Of a stretch of DNA of 64,000 nucleotides, positions 1-10,584 are shown piece by piece. Under the pieces are notes generated by a model. The model made no database searches. It saw only the letters and a program-made list of their open reading frames with translations, and was not told where the DNA came from. Source of the DNA: Ariolimax columbianus (Eukaryota; Mollusca; Gastropoda; Stylommatophora; Arionidae); assembly GCA_036924085.1 (NCBI GenBank), contig JAVGWX010000002.1, positions 48,456,916 through 48,520,915 on the forward strand. Direction: 5' to 3'. The translations under genes were made by a program, and so were the position numbers. Positions within the stretch are counted from its first letter, which is position 1. Every line of letters starts with the position of its first letter.

Positions 1-560
1 GATCTAGTGCAAATAAAGACATCACTAGTAGCACCATGCAGGGCATAGTAAGTGCCACTATCATAGCATCCTGAACTAGGAGATCGTGGAGAACATCTAT
101 ATTTTTCTTGAGGACTTTCGCAGGGATGTTGTCTTTCCCTGACACCTTGCCACTGGAAAGTCTATTTATGGCTCCGGAGAGCTTCAACACAGTAGGTTCG
201 TCATCCAGTTCAGACTTTTCTGAATATTTAGGTTTGTCCACAGAATATAGATTAGTAGAGTAATGTTCGACCACCTTTCAAGTTGTTTATTCATGTCTGT
301 TATGGGCACGCCCTTATAAGATTTTGGTGTGCCAAATTTAGTGATGTTTGCTGCACCCAGGGACACTTTGATCTGTTCATACATTTCCTTTGTATTTCTA
401 ACGTCAGCAGAATTTTGGATTGCGGAGCATAGGTTTGTTTGTACATCTCCGTGATTCCCTTTGAGCGACTGATCTCATGTGACTATGGTGGAATTTGTGA
501 TATTTTTTTTAAAGTAATTTAGTAGGACCTTTTTTCCCCTTTAATGAGTGAAGGAAGTGT
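1..560 (-). pseudogene. Decayed non-LTR retrotransposon fragment (linker and start of RT)
   Basis: Read on the minus strand, about 480 to 1 gives a broken frame with the pattern typical of the linker and first reverse transcriptase block of animal LINEs. It includes MYEQIKVSLGAANITKFG, then GVPITDMNKQLERW, then, after a frameshift, SGKDNIPAKVLKKN. The last matches the 'GKAPGxDGIPxxLxK' block of LINE RTs (family knowledge). Stops and shifts make it non-functional. It continues off the left edge. The clade is not assigned; an RTE-like origin is a guess. It lies downstream of the MARF1 exons on the same strand, presumably in an intron. Confidence 0.6.
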
Positions 561-984
561 AGTTGCATATTCTTGAACTCAATCCTTGTTTGAGAATGTG
601 TTAGTGCCAAAAGAGGATACAGCACCGAAAGATTTACTGATCTGAAGAATGCACCACATTTCATTTGTGGTGTATTCCTTCCCATTCGTCTCTGCTAGAG
701 AGGTAAATTCATTTCTGAATATTTCCTTCTTTTCTAGTATGCTCACACCGTTGATGCTGATCTTTGACTTTTATGGGCCACTCGATTTGTAGGTTTTTTG
801 GGGGGCTGCGCTTTGACCTTGCGGATTATTAGTGTGTATAAATACATATATATATATGTAATGTAAGTAGCATTTCCTTTGTAGAACGTTGTTTCTTACA
901 ACTGCCAACGTGTTGTTATTACTTTCTGTATGTGGAGTAGCAATAGCACAGAGAAAACAAAAAACCTGTTCTGCCAAACTGGAC

Positions 985-1046
985 ATGGTGAGATTCAAAC
1001 CCGGTGTGTTTAGATTGTGATCCCTCACCGAGTAACTAAGTAATCC
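985..1046 (-). repeat. tRNA-like SINE head
   Basis: On the minus strand the stretch reads like a degenerate tRNA: an A-box-like segment (TTAGTTACTCGGTGAGG) followed about 30 bases later by a good B box (GGGTTTGAATCTC). No anticodon arm or acceptor stem pairs well enough to call a tRNA gene, so a tRNA-derived SINE remnant is more likely. The sequence on either side gives no clear tail or TSD. Confidence 0.4.
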
Positions 1047-1328
1047 AACGGAACAACATTAGCCAATACTACCTGGAATTAGCAATGCCTCATGAGTTGC
1101 CAGAGTGTTAATGAAACCCCCACTAGTTAGGGACAACAGCTCCTGATTTTTCCTTAGAGTTAACTCCCGAAACATATCCCGTGGACAAGATACACAAGAC
1201 TGCGAGGGATATACATATATTCACAAGTGTGTGTGTGTGTTTTGTTAAAACAGAGCACGAGAAGCAAAATGACCAAAAGCTAAGCCTGCATAAAATACCC
1301 TGACAACTCAATACGAGATAAGACTTAC

Positions 1329-1446
1329 TTGATATAAGTATAACTCTGGTTTCTGGAGGATGAGAGTCTGAAAATCTTCGAAGACTTTGTCTGATTTTGT
1401 CATCTGCTGCATTTTTAGCAACAGCATTAATATGGACCACATTAAT
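1329..1446 (-). CDS. MARF1: MARF1 internal exon (NYN domain, second visible exon)
   Basis: This exon continues the NYN (PIN-like RNase) domain of MARF1, a cytoplasmic RNA-decay factor needed in animal oogenesis and retrotransposon control (family knowledge). It encodes 39 codons plus one base and includes NAVAKNAADDKIRQSLRR, closely matching the vertebrate protein as remembered. The acceptor is TTTCTTTCAG at 1447 and up; the donor is GTAAGT just below 1329. It begins in phase 0, matching the end of the exon at 1968-2164 across a 521-bp intron. The following exon was not found in positions 1-1328, so the gene continues outside the window. A longer open frame here runs into intron on both sides. 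Confidence 0.9.
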
Positions 1447-1967
1447 CTGAAAGAAAGTAAATAAAGACATACCATATTAGCCAAAATATAGTACAACTTC
1501 TAATATAATCTGACCCTAAAGCTTCTAAGGTCACCTATGAGAAAAATAAATGCTCTTAAATATACCCCAAGGTAACAAATTTACAGTTTTTTTTGTCTAA
1601 TTTCAAAGCTCAGTGATAAATTACATTATTTTTATTGACCTGCTGATTGGGCATATAAACCTGACAATAAAGCTTCAGAGCAAGAGGGAGACCAAGAAAA
1701 TGATCGATTGACAATGTTCAAGAAACACTACAAAGATATGGATTTAAAATGCATGTTGTTAAAGTTAACTAAAGAGTGGTTGTGCACATGGCTAGCAATC
1801 TTAACATGTAAAACAAGTTACAACAGAGACCATCACTGCAACAACACACAAACTGCTTTGATGTAGACTTCAGTATCTGGTGATCAGTGCTTTGAAAGGA
1901 GGTGCAAAAATAAAATACAAGTATTTATTTTAAAGCAAAAATTACAGAAAATAAAGAGTCTGCATAC

Positions 1968-2164
1968 CTGGCCATCATTCAAATCTTTTATTGTAGCATC
2001 AGACTCCTTATTAATGTCACAAACACAAATAAACTCTGCCTCTCTGAAATCTCTGAAAAACCTCTCTCGAATTCGTTCGATGATTTTCAAAGCTGATTTC
2101 CCTTTGGGAACACAACAGTTTTCTATGTCCCAGAACACCCCTAAGGCTTTCAAAGTACTCATAC
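1968..2164 (-). CDS. MARF1: MARF1 exon (start of NYN domain)
   Basis: The exon encodes [17 protein letters not shown] and then [14 protein letters not shown], the hallmark opening of the first NYN domain of MARF1, with the conserved acidic residue of FWDIEN. The acceptor is TTTTCTTTTCAG just above 2164, and the donor is CAG/GTATGC at 1967. Two bases precede an in-frame ATG at 2160-2162. That ATG could be a start with a short 5' leader, but vertebrate MARF1 has several hundred residues before this point, so it is more likely an internal Met. The exon is 197 bp and ends on a codon boundary. The stretch 2165-2520 shows no other recognisable exon. Confidence 0.92.
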
Positions 2165-2529
2165 CTGAAAAGAAAAATTAAATGGTTGTTATCTAGAAGT
2201 CAGTCAAATCAATCAAAACCTTACAACTAAATGTGGAGCACAGGCCCTTAACAAATACATGTAGTTGTCCTATCCTAGGCCATCTGTTGCAGCTCTTCCC
2301 CGACTTCCCTGTTTCCTTTCTGGATGTCTCAACGTCTCTTCTCCCTGTGTTTGTTTGGCATCTACTTCTCTTGATTTGGGGATTCCAGAACAGAAACTAT
2401 CTTGCGATGACACAAGTTCATTTCCTTAATGTGCGCCAAACACAATGCCAAAGTATTCTCTACACATCATGTCCCATTGATATATGCCTGGTTCTAAAAC
2501 CTTTTCAATCTCTCTATTCTGTACAGGTT

Positions 2530-3600
2530 CCCAATTATGAAAGTCTGTATTTGTGTCAATGTCTGCTTTGATTGCTTATGTTGAGATATCTGGGCTATTC
2601 GCTCTACCATCACTCAGTAGTATTATAGCTTTCTTTAGTTCTCCTTTGTTTGATTCCTCACAATTTACACGCGGTTCACTCTCTGTCGATTAAATGTGTT
2701 GGAGATCTTGTGGAGCTTCCTATCTCTTCATCAGCTCATTTGTATTGCTAATGAAATTTACTTCCTTTTCTTTAATTAAGTTTTCTACTTGCTTACATTT
2801 TCCTGTGAGTTTCTTTGTACTGTTATGCAAGTCTTTCATTTTTCCTTTTGCTGCAGTTTTCTGCATCTCTTGCTAACTCATCAATATATCTTCTGTTATT
2901 TCTTTTAGAGCTCTTTCTTACTTCTTTGTTGACTTCAGTGCATATTTCCTGAGCTATGGACACAGTATTTCTGCTTTTGCTTCTGTTCAAATCTGGGTTT
3001 TTTTCATTTGTACCTCTTCTAACATTGCTGTGGTTTTATGTTGTTGCCCATGCTTTGATTTGCATTTTCCTAGAACTTCTCAACAAGTCATGTTCCATGT
3101 ATTTTTTGTATCTATTACCAGTCTTTTTCTGTATCATCCATTTCTTCTAGCTGTTACAAAACATGCTACTTATTTGATATCATGACTTTAAACTGATCTT
3201 ATATGTTCTTGTTTCTGAGGAACTCCACAATGAACTGCTGTATGTGGTTTATATGTTGTATATCTTTTTAGTTTCATTTCTATTTTGACTATCAGAAAAC
3301 GGTGGTCTGATGCTATGTCTGCTCCAATACATACTTTTAATCTTGTAATGATGATTCACACTTATAATTCATATATTTTTGATCAATCTGGCTTTTTACC
3401 CTATGGTCAGGTAACAATCATGTTGCTTTGTGTAGTCTTTTATGTGGAAACATACTTACACAAATCACCAGATGATTTAAAGCACAGATATCCATAAGCA
3501 ACTTTCAATTTCCACTACTAGTCTTTAAATCCATGTTTACCCAGTCTCTTCAAAACAGATATCAATTCGAAACTAAGCATTTATTTCCCCCATCAAAACC
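2530..3600 (-). pseudogene. Decayed LINE, endonuclease C-terminus and linker
   Basis: Minus-strand translation across several frameshifts gives the C-terminal part of an APE-type endonuclease: VLMGEIN near 3595, a 'KATWLSPDHRVKNQIDH'-like block near 3400, and GADIASDHRFLIVK near 3300. It then gives a linker with STKKLTGK near 2840. These are the usual landmarks of RTE-like LINEs (family knowledge). No RT core remains. It is dead and sits upstream of the MARF1 exon, on the same strand. Open frames on the plus strand here are AT-rich shadows. Confidence 0.6.
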
Positions 3601-4032
3601 ATAATGTGCTCAACCAAAGTGCTGAAATATTGAAGGGGAAAATGGCTATTTATGGAGGCAATTTATGTTCGACACCACCACATATTATTCTTAATGATGA
3701 TTTTTAAATATTATGATAATTAATGGCACAGTGTATTTTGCTCTCAATATTTATTAGATATTCTGAAGTTACAAAAAAGTATTGACATTTTATGATAATA
3801 AATTTTGTTTCTCAGTAAATAGTGTTTTACAAGTTTTATAAAAAAATATTGAGAATGTTTAATATCCACACTAATTAATATTATAATAATATTAACTGTT
3901 ATTGCTAATAGATATTTGTTTTATGTATTTAATTTTCTAGACATAGTTCATATCTATAAATTATTAATAACTTAGCATGTCCAGAAAAAAATCCTGTGAT
4001 CTACAGCTAATACTAGCTCAAGTGATATCATC
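3601..4032. other. AT-rich stretch, no gene seen
   Basis: Very AT-rich sequence with short palindromic AT runs. I see no coding pattern, tandem array or transposon end. Confidence 0.5.
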
Positions 4033-4224
4033 TTAAGTGTTCATCATTATCATGTGGCATGTTCTTGGCAGAACGTCGCTCTCAACACAGCCATTTGATA
4101 TGAATATCGATATGCTACTCGCCTGCTTAATGTTTATATTTAGGGTGTCCTTGACGTCTTGGACAGCATCTGCCTTGTCTTCCTGGAGCAATGCCCTCCA
4201 GCACTGCTTTTTCCAGTCCGCCAT
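4033..4224 (-). CDS. Candidate first coding exon, unknown protein
   Basis: The minus-strand frame opens MADWKKQCWRALLQEDKADA and continues QDVKDTLNINIKQ, a charged helix-like sequence unlike the surrounding AT-rich DNA. The start codon has a strong Kozak context (GCGCCATGGCGG). The frame stays open for 63 codons, but the last third looks non-coding. A donor after ...NIKQ would have to be a weak GC-type site (CAG/GCGAGT), in a phase that does not fit the MARF1 exon at 2164. I do not recognise the family. It could be a first exon of MARF1, of another gene, or chance. Confidence 0.25.
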   Translation of the reverse strand: MADWKKQCWRALLQEDKADAVQDVKDTLNINIKQASSISIFISNGCVESDVLPRTCHMIMMNT

Positions 4225-5853
4225 GGCGCTTTAATGAGGCTGAAAATCTCAGTTTCTGAGATATAATGTGGTTTATAAGCCAGTTCTCTTCGACACTATT
4301 TAGTTTTTTTTTGGTTAGAGAGTTTCAGGTCAATATACGTACTTGGACAGACTATGATAGTGCATGTATGCCACACTATATTATCAGTGTAAAATTTGGG
4401 CCTTATCAGATATTATAGGCAAATGTGATCAAAATCTGTGAGATGCCCTTAGTGTCAGGCTGTGTTGGCAATAAATTTGAACTATTTCACAGCAGAAAAA
4501 GTTAGACCCAACCAATAAAAAATGCTTAGTGGCTCAGGTGTAATATGATGCTGCTATACTATTTCTTCATATTAGTTAGTTGCCCCTTTTCAATCATGTC
4601 TGACTATAGGTTGATGCTTCCATGGAGTTGCAACTCTCTACTGTGTTTTTGGTTTTCATTTTACAGTCCATCTCTTCAATTCCCTGTGTTACATGAGGTG
4701 GATCTTCAGGTTGCATGGGTCTGCAGTTTTGTCTTCGCAAGATGTTATATCCATATTCAGAGCCTTCATTTGTCTTTGAACCATATGAATCTGTAGTGTG
4801 GTCGGACAGCTGTTTTTCCCCCCACGCCAGCTGCCCGCCTATAATAATATTAATTATAATCACTCAGTATAATTAGTATTAGTACTATTACTACTATTCA
4901 ATCATTACCGAGAGACTAATTTTACAAACAAACTGACAAGCAAGCTGCAAGAGTTACTACTACTACTACTAGTTAGCTCATGACACTTGGATCATGTTTA
5001 TGATTTTTTTAAACTAATTGTTTAGTGAATCAGAATAGTGGATGCACTGAATGATGAATGTCCAGACTGCAGTCTGAGAGTGAAGAGTCTCGTAATTCGT
5101 ATTGAAGAATCATATTATCATACTCATAGTACATAACAATTAACATAGATAAGATATCAATTCTAGTATTGGTATTGCCAATAATGCTATTTATTGGTAA
5201 GGGAGTACGTAAAATTCTACACTATTTCCAATATATAGGTCTCCATTTATGTAAGTCCCACAAACGGAGTATCCGAAATAGGAATCTACAGTAGAATACT
5301 CATTAAGTTGAATAACAGTGTGTATACAGTGAGTGTAAAGTGTTGAGTGTGTCGTGTGTTGACTTTTTATTTAAATCTCACTTTTTAGGATCAGTCTTTC
5401 TTTGCAAAAATGTGTCGACACATGGTCTATTTTGTTATTTTGTCAACGTCGAGATGGCTTTGAACTGTATGGACATCGTTATATGAAACTTTTATGTTAA
5501 GTATCTTACCTGTTATCAAACAAATCTAAACTTAAATTAGATCTACTCATTTTAATGCAATTTTATGGGGTCATCTTCCATCTTTCTGTTGGGAAACCAC
5601 ATTTGTTATCAAGCGGAAGAGCCTACGGACTCTGACTGAATTATGTGTGCGCAAGTTACCGAATATAAACGATTTCATTGAAAAAAGTACCGACAACAAT
5701 CGCAAAAACACGTACGAATATTCTGTATAAATCGGACAAGAAACACATTGGGCAACATAAAAGATAGTTAAGTATTAGACAATCCGAAAATTGAACAATG
5801 GACCTCCATGTTACGAATGTGACTTGCTGCAAGAGACGTGAGCCAAGGCAGTC
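4225..5853. other. Intergenic or intronic, no gene recognised
   Basis: AT-rich sequence with short simple repeats, including CTA triplets near 4960-4977. An open frame at 4594-4863 on the minus strand has no recognised motif and no good splice or start context. Nothing further could be assigned. Confidence 0.4.
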
Positions 5854-5907
5854 GGCTAGGGGTTCCAAACTACTTGGGCGTCACATTTGATCGGCGCATG
5901 ACATGGA

Positions 5908-8307
5908 TTTCAACTTTCCAGAAATAAAATGGGATATGACAGAAGCACTTGCAGAGTCAAAACCTTTTGTTAAGTGCATAACTGACAATTTTTTAATTCA
6001 ACATGTAGAAGCAGCCACCAGAGGCAAAAACATACTCGACCTAGTTTTTACTACAGAGTTGGGGAACTGTTTGGCTCAAGTGACCATCAAATCATCCGTT
6101 GGGATCTTATTGCAGGGAAAGAAGTAAACATAAACACGTGAACATACGACTACTCTAAGGCAGATGTTAAGAGGATGAAAGAGGCAGCGAACCACATAAT
6201 CTGGAAAGATATTGTCGTAGGAACAGATGTTGAACAGGAGTGGAAGAGTTTTAAAACAGTTATAGAAACGCTAAAAGAGGAATGTGTTCCATGTAGGGAG
6301 GTCAACCACAAGCGTAAAAAGTGGATAACTAGATTTGTAGTGAAATGTAGAAGAGCGAAAAATAAAGCATGGAAAAAACATATAGAGGCAGGTAAATCAA
6401 AAGAAACATATGTAAAATATTTGGACAAGCAGAACATATCTCAGAAAGCGAATAAAACAGCAAAAATAGACTTTGAAAAAAAACTTCCTTAGAGGATCAA
6501 GACTGACAGTAAAAGCTTCTTCTCTTATGTTAGAAATAAACAAAGAACGAAAGACAAAGTAGGCCCTCTCATAGACAGTACAGGGAAAATAATAAGTGAG
6601 AATAGGGAGGCAGCTAATCTGCTCAATCAGTACTTTGGCACAGTCTTCACAAAGGAGGACTGCTCTGAGATCACAGAGCCTATAGATATTTTTCAAAGAG
6701 ACATGGATACAGCGGGATTAAGATCAATCTGTATTACAGAGGAAATGGTTTTTAAAAAATTGGAGGGGTTGAAAGTGAATAAATGTCCAGGTCAAGATGG
6801 TATTCATCCAAAATTGCTGAATGAAATTAGAGACCAACTAGCAAAACCATTGGCTATATTATGTTCTCAATCACTTACAAAAGGGATTGTTCCACGGGAT
6901 TGGAAAGATGCAGGAGTGATCCCCTTATTCAAAAAAGGCAAAAAATCAGATCCAGCAAATTATAGACCGGTGAGTTTAACGAGTATAGTCTGTAAATTGT
7001 TAGAGTCAATAATCAAAGAAAACATTGTAATGCATTTAGACAAATTTAATCTAATTAGAAATAGTCAGCAAGGGTTTACTAGAGGGAGACCATGCTTAAC
7101 AAATCTATTAGAATTCATGGAGGAGGTTACTAAAATCATAGATAAAGGGGAGCCAGTGGACGTTATTTATCTAGACTTCGCAAAGGCCTTTGATAGAGTA
7201 CCTCATCAAAGATTATTTCGAAAGTTAAAATCACATGAAATAGGTGGGGAAGTTGCCAAATGGATTGAAAATTGGTTAACGGGAAGAAGGCAGAGGGTGG
7301 GCATAAATAAGGAGTACTCTGAGCGGTGTGAAGTGAAAAGTGGTGTGCCACAGGGCTCGGTTTTGGGACCAATTTTGTTCTTGATATATATAAATGATTT
7401 GGACATTGTTATGGGGTCCATGATTGCAAAATTTGCTGATGACACAAAACTATGCAGTAGTGTCTCATCTAAAGCGGAAGTGGATATATTGATGTCGGAT
7501 TTAGATAAAATTCGAGAATGGTCTGTAAGCTGGCAAATGGAGTTTAATGTAGATAAATGTACAGTCATCCACATGGGTAGATCAAATATGGAACATAATT
7601 ACAGAATGGGAGAAAACAATATTAGGAAGATAGATAAGGAAAGGGATCTAGGGGTTATAATAGATCATACAGGAAAGGTGAGTGAGCAAGTTAAGGTAGC
7701 AGTGAAAAAGGCAAATGCAATGTTAGGTATGATAAAAAGAAATATTAAACACAGGAGCAAGGAAGTGATCGTCAAACTGTATAAAGCTTTAGTTAGACCT
7801 AGATTGGAGTACTGTGTACAGGTGTGGAGTCCTTATCATAGAGGGATAAAAACATGCTAGAAAGAATACAAAAAAGAGCGACAAAGATGATAGTGGGATT
7901 CCAGAATTACAGTTATGATGAACGACTCAGAAAAACCGGCCTACAGTGTCTCGAAGAGAGAAGAATTCGTGGTGACTTAATACAGGTTTATAAGTTGATC
8001 AGAGGAATCGATAAATTGGACTATAACAAGTTTTTTTAAAATACAGCCACCTACAATAACACGATGGCATAGCTACAAGCTGACTAAAGAGAGGTCCAGA
8101 TTAGATATTAAGAAATATTTTTTTAGTCAGATAGTGGTGTTTGCTTGTAATGCATTGCCAGGGGAGGTAGTGGAGGCAGGGACAGTTAATGCATTTAAGA
8201 ATAAACTGGATGCGCATATCTTATAGAGCAAGGTGATGTAAATGTAACTGGTTGTATACAGACTCTGCAGTGTCTTCTAATCCAGTATAAAGACGTTAAG
8301 TTAAGTT
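5908..8307 (+). mobile_element. CR1-type LINE, 5'-truncated, nested in LINE A
   Basis: The sequence starts within the endonuclease (DFNFPEIKWD at 5905-5934) and runs through the linker and RT to a CR1-like 3' end with a short TTAAG tail near 8297-8306. The RT frame (6175-7860) has one in-frame TAG at 6490-6492. It carries the RT blocks YLDFAKAFDRV (near 7170), SGVPQGSVLGP (near 7340) and KFADDTKLC (near 7430, catalytic DD). A frameshift near 7857 moves the C-terminal part, LERIQKRATKMIVGFQ, to another frame. The last part, with HSYKLTKERSRLDI, is further damaged. No target duplication longer than one or two bases is seen, which is usual for CR1. Confidence 0.88.
6175..7860 (+). pseudogene. 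CR1 reverse transcriptase ORF with one internal stop
   Basis: This is a 561-codon frame broken only by TAG at 6490. The linker is followed by fingers (NKCPGQDGIHPKLL), palm motif A (DFAKAFD), motif B (GVPQGSVLG), motif C (FADD) and thumb (RPRLEYCVQVWSP). It would copy the CR1 RNA at a nicked target (family knowledge). The frame is lost at 7857, where the second CR1 copy in this window (48810-50054) still reads GDIDMLERIQ, so the break is a small deletion specific to this copy. Confidence 0.85.
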
Positions 8308-9720
8308 AAAAGTCAGATCGAGAGAAACCGAATGAGAGCAAGACAAAGAATGGCAATCATGAGGAAACTTGCTGGCACAAGCTGCGGAGCAGACGGCAGA
8401 ATACTGAAGAAACTGTACACGGGAAGAGTAAGACCAGTTCTCGAGTATGGCATTGCGGCATGGGCAACAGCAGCAAAGGCGAACTTTGATAAAATTAGCA
8501 AACTTCAAAACCAAGCCATGAGAGTTATAACAGGAGGCATGAAGTCAACACCAATTGTAGAGCTTGAAAAGATTACAAATCTGCAATCCATGACCGATAG
8601 AAGAGACAGCAGAGCCCAGCAGCAAGCAGAGAAACTCAGAAGACTGACAGACCATCCAATGCATCAGAGACTAAATAGATTTGGAAAAGGGAAACTAAAG
8701 CGGAGAAACTTTGCAGAAATAGCCAAAGCAAAGATAAGCGAAGACCCTATGAACACCATGACAACACCAAAGCCCATCACTACCGTACGCAAACCCATCT
8801 GGAACCAGCATATCATTCCAGAGGTGGTAGAAAATATACCAGGTATTGGAAACAAGAACAGCCAGACTTAAAAAGAAAGAAGAGACATAACCCTGAGGTA
8901 CATAGCGAAAAACTACCCAAGCATGGGCTGGACCCATGCATACACCGACGGTTCTGTAACAAACACAACACAGAATGGAGGGGGAGGGTTATTCCTGAGC
9001 CTAAAAAATAGCAGAAAAATAACACTGGCAGTGGCAACTGGAAAATTCTCAAGCAATTTTAGAGCGGAGGCAGAGGCACTGAAGGCTGCAGTAGAAGCAA
9101 TGCTGACAGGCGAAAGCAATGAAAGCCAGATAGTCTTGTTTACAGATGCCCTGTCCGTGGTTACAGCACTAAAAAGCCAGAATACAGAACTTAATGATTT
9201 AAGAGCAGTACTCTGTCAACTATGCCAGCAGTCCGCACCAAAAAGAGTAGTGGTACAGAGGGTTCCATCCCACAGTAATATTCAAGGCAACGAGGAGGCA
9301 GACAGACTGGCAAAAGAAGGTGCAAGATTACCACAACCAAATTCTAGTGTGACCTACGAAGAGTTCAAAAGGTTTATTAGGGCCAGATACAGGGCCAAAT
9401 GGGAAACCGAGCATACTGGCTACACAAAAAATTATGCCTATTACCAGTTGAACAGCAGAGAGCAGGTCGTGGTCTTCAGACTCCGCACAGGCCACAACAG
9501 ACTGAGGTACCATCTATTCAATAAACTGAAGATAGGTGGCACTGAAGAATGCTCCTGCGGTACTGGGAAAATGACCGCTGAACATCTGCTGCAAATTGCC
9601 CGACATATGAGGACCAGAGAAAGCGCATGTGACCTTCACCAGTGGCAACACTAGACAATCTCTATGGCAGTGTCGACAGCCTCAGGATGACAGCTGCTTT
9701 CTTCGAACAAATACAAGTTG
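8308..9720 (+). pseudogene. I-like LINE ORF2 C-terminus: RT thumb, RNase H, CCHC (copy A)
   Basis: Two frames cover this part. Residues from 8332 form the RT thumb and connection (GRVRPVLEYGIAAW). After a stop at 8869 the RNase H domain follows from 8923: WTHAYTDGS (first Asp), FRAEAEAL (Glu), LFTDAL (Asp) and GNEEADRLAKEGA (last Asp). It ends in a CSCGTGKMTAEHLLQ zinc-knuckle-like motif whose last Cys is lost to a frameshift near 9595. RNase H in the same ORF as RT is a trait of I-group LINEs (family knowledge). Confidence 0.85.
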
Positions 9721-9896
9721 ACGTCTGACAGCGTACGAAGAAGAAGAAGAAGAAGGCTAAAGGTTCCAACTAGACACTCCAACGAAAGTGTCACCATTAA
9801 ATTAATTAATCTAACTTTTCTCCCGGCCATCTGTCGCAACTTTGGAATACAGAAAGATTTTAACACATGCATCAAATCTATGCATGGGACCAATCT

Positions 9897-10207
9897 GCGG
9901 AGCAGTGCATGACATGTAGCTGTTAGCGACCCAAAGCTGATTGCTGGCGTCAGGGTCAGCTACCCAGAGCTGACAACAGGCTGCAACAGGACATACCGAC
10001 TAAGGGAAAATATTGAAGAGGGATGGCTAGCCCAGTACCCAAAAATGGCATGCTGAGTCGGATATATCGAACCGAAAGGTGCAAATATCGCAGTCAAACT
10101 GTAAACTAGGGCACTACGCATTCCGTTCTCCGGACTACATCCTGCTACTTACAAAGTTCTTTGCATGACTTGGTAGTGAGAGTTTGAGAACGAACGACGA
10201 AGCAGAA
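9897..10207 (+). mobile_element. SINE1 family, old fragment
   Basis: It aligns by eye with the two well-preserved SINE1 copies (34097-34460 and 43902-44267), sharing AGCTGNNNGNGGTCAGCGACCC-type 5' sequence, GCAAATATCGCAGTCAA in the middle and TTGAGAACGAACGA near the 3' end. Several indels and substitutions separate it from them. No TSD is visible. Confidence 0.7.
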
Positions 10208-10216
10208 AACAAATAC

Positions 10217-10440
10217 ATGCAGTTCCCTACAATCTGGAGAATATCCTATGCGGTTGCACTGATAAAACCGGGAGAAAACATAAAAGAACCCAAGAATTTC
10301 CAACCGATACCGTTACTATATATGTCATTAACATAAGGTTTTTCAAGAATGACAATGAACTGTATCGCCACCTCGCTATACAAGAAGCTTATCAATGAAC
10401 ATGCAGGTTTCATACCTGGAAGATAATGTTACATCCAAAA
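10217..10440 (+). pseudogene. Short LINE RT fragment
   Basis: Plus-strand translation gives IWRISYAVALIKPGENIKEP then NFQPIPLLY and HAGFIPGR. This is the finger region of jockey-like RTs ('P..W..A..V.I.KPGK...P..YRPISLL', '..QAGFRPG', family knowledge). It is short, frameshifted and adjoins the SINE1 fragment. From 10441 to 10584 nothing is assigned. Confidence 0.5.
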
Positions 10441-10584
10441 TCTTGACTAATTGAGGGCGGGTATGAGCGTAAGCAGACGCACGATTAACTTGATTCGATC
10501 TAAGGGAAACATAATAATAATTCGCCCATAATCGTCGATGAGGTCCACCAACATCATCACATGTCATGATGCAACCTTGAGTAT

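Larger units (their letters stand above)
5869..9754 (+). mobile_element. I-like LINE copy A (subfamily 2), interrupted by CR1
   Basis: The LINE is 5'-truncated in the RT thumb. Its first 39 bases (5869-5907, ending CGGCGCATGACATGGA) join directly to the part resuming at 8308 (AAAAGTCAGATCG) when compared with the intact junction in other copies here. The 3' end is CAGCGTACGAAGAAGAAG. A 15-bp TSD with two mismatches flanks it: GGCTAGGGGTTCCAA at 5854-5868 and GGCTAAAGGTTCCAA at 9755-9769. The CR1 insertion at 5908-8307 therefore happened after this LINE landed. The mismatched TSD and frame damage suggest it is one of the older copies. Confidence 0.85.
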
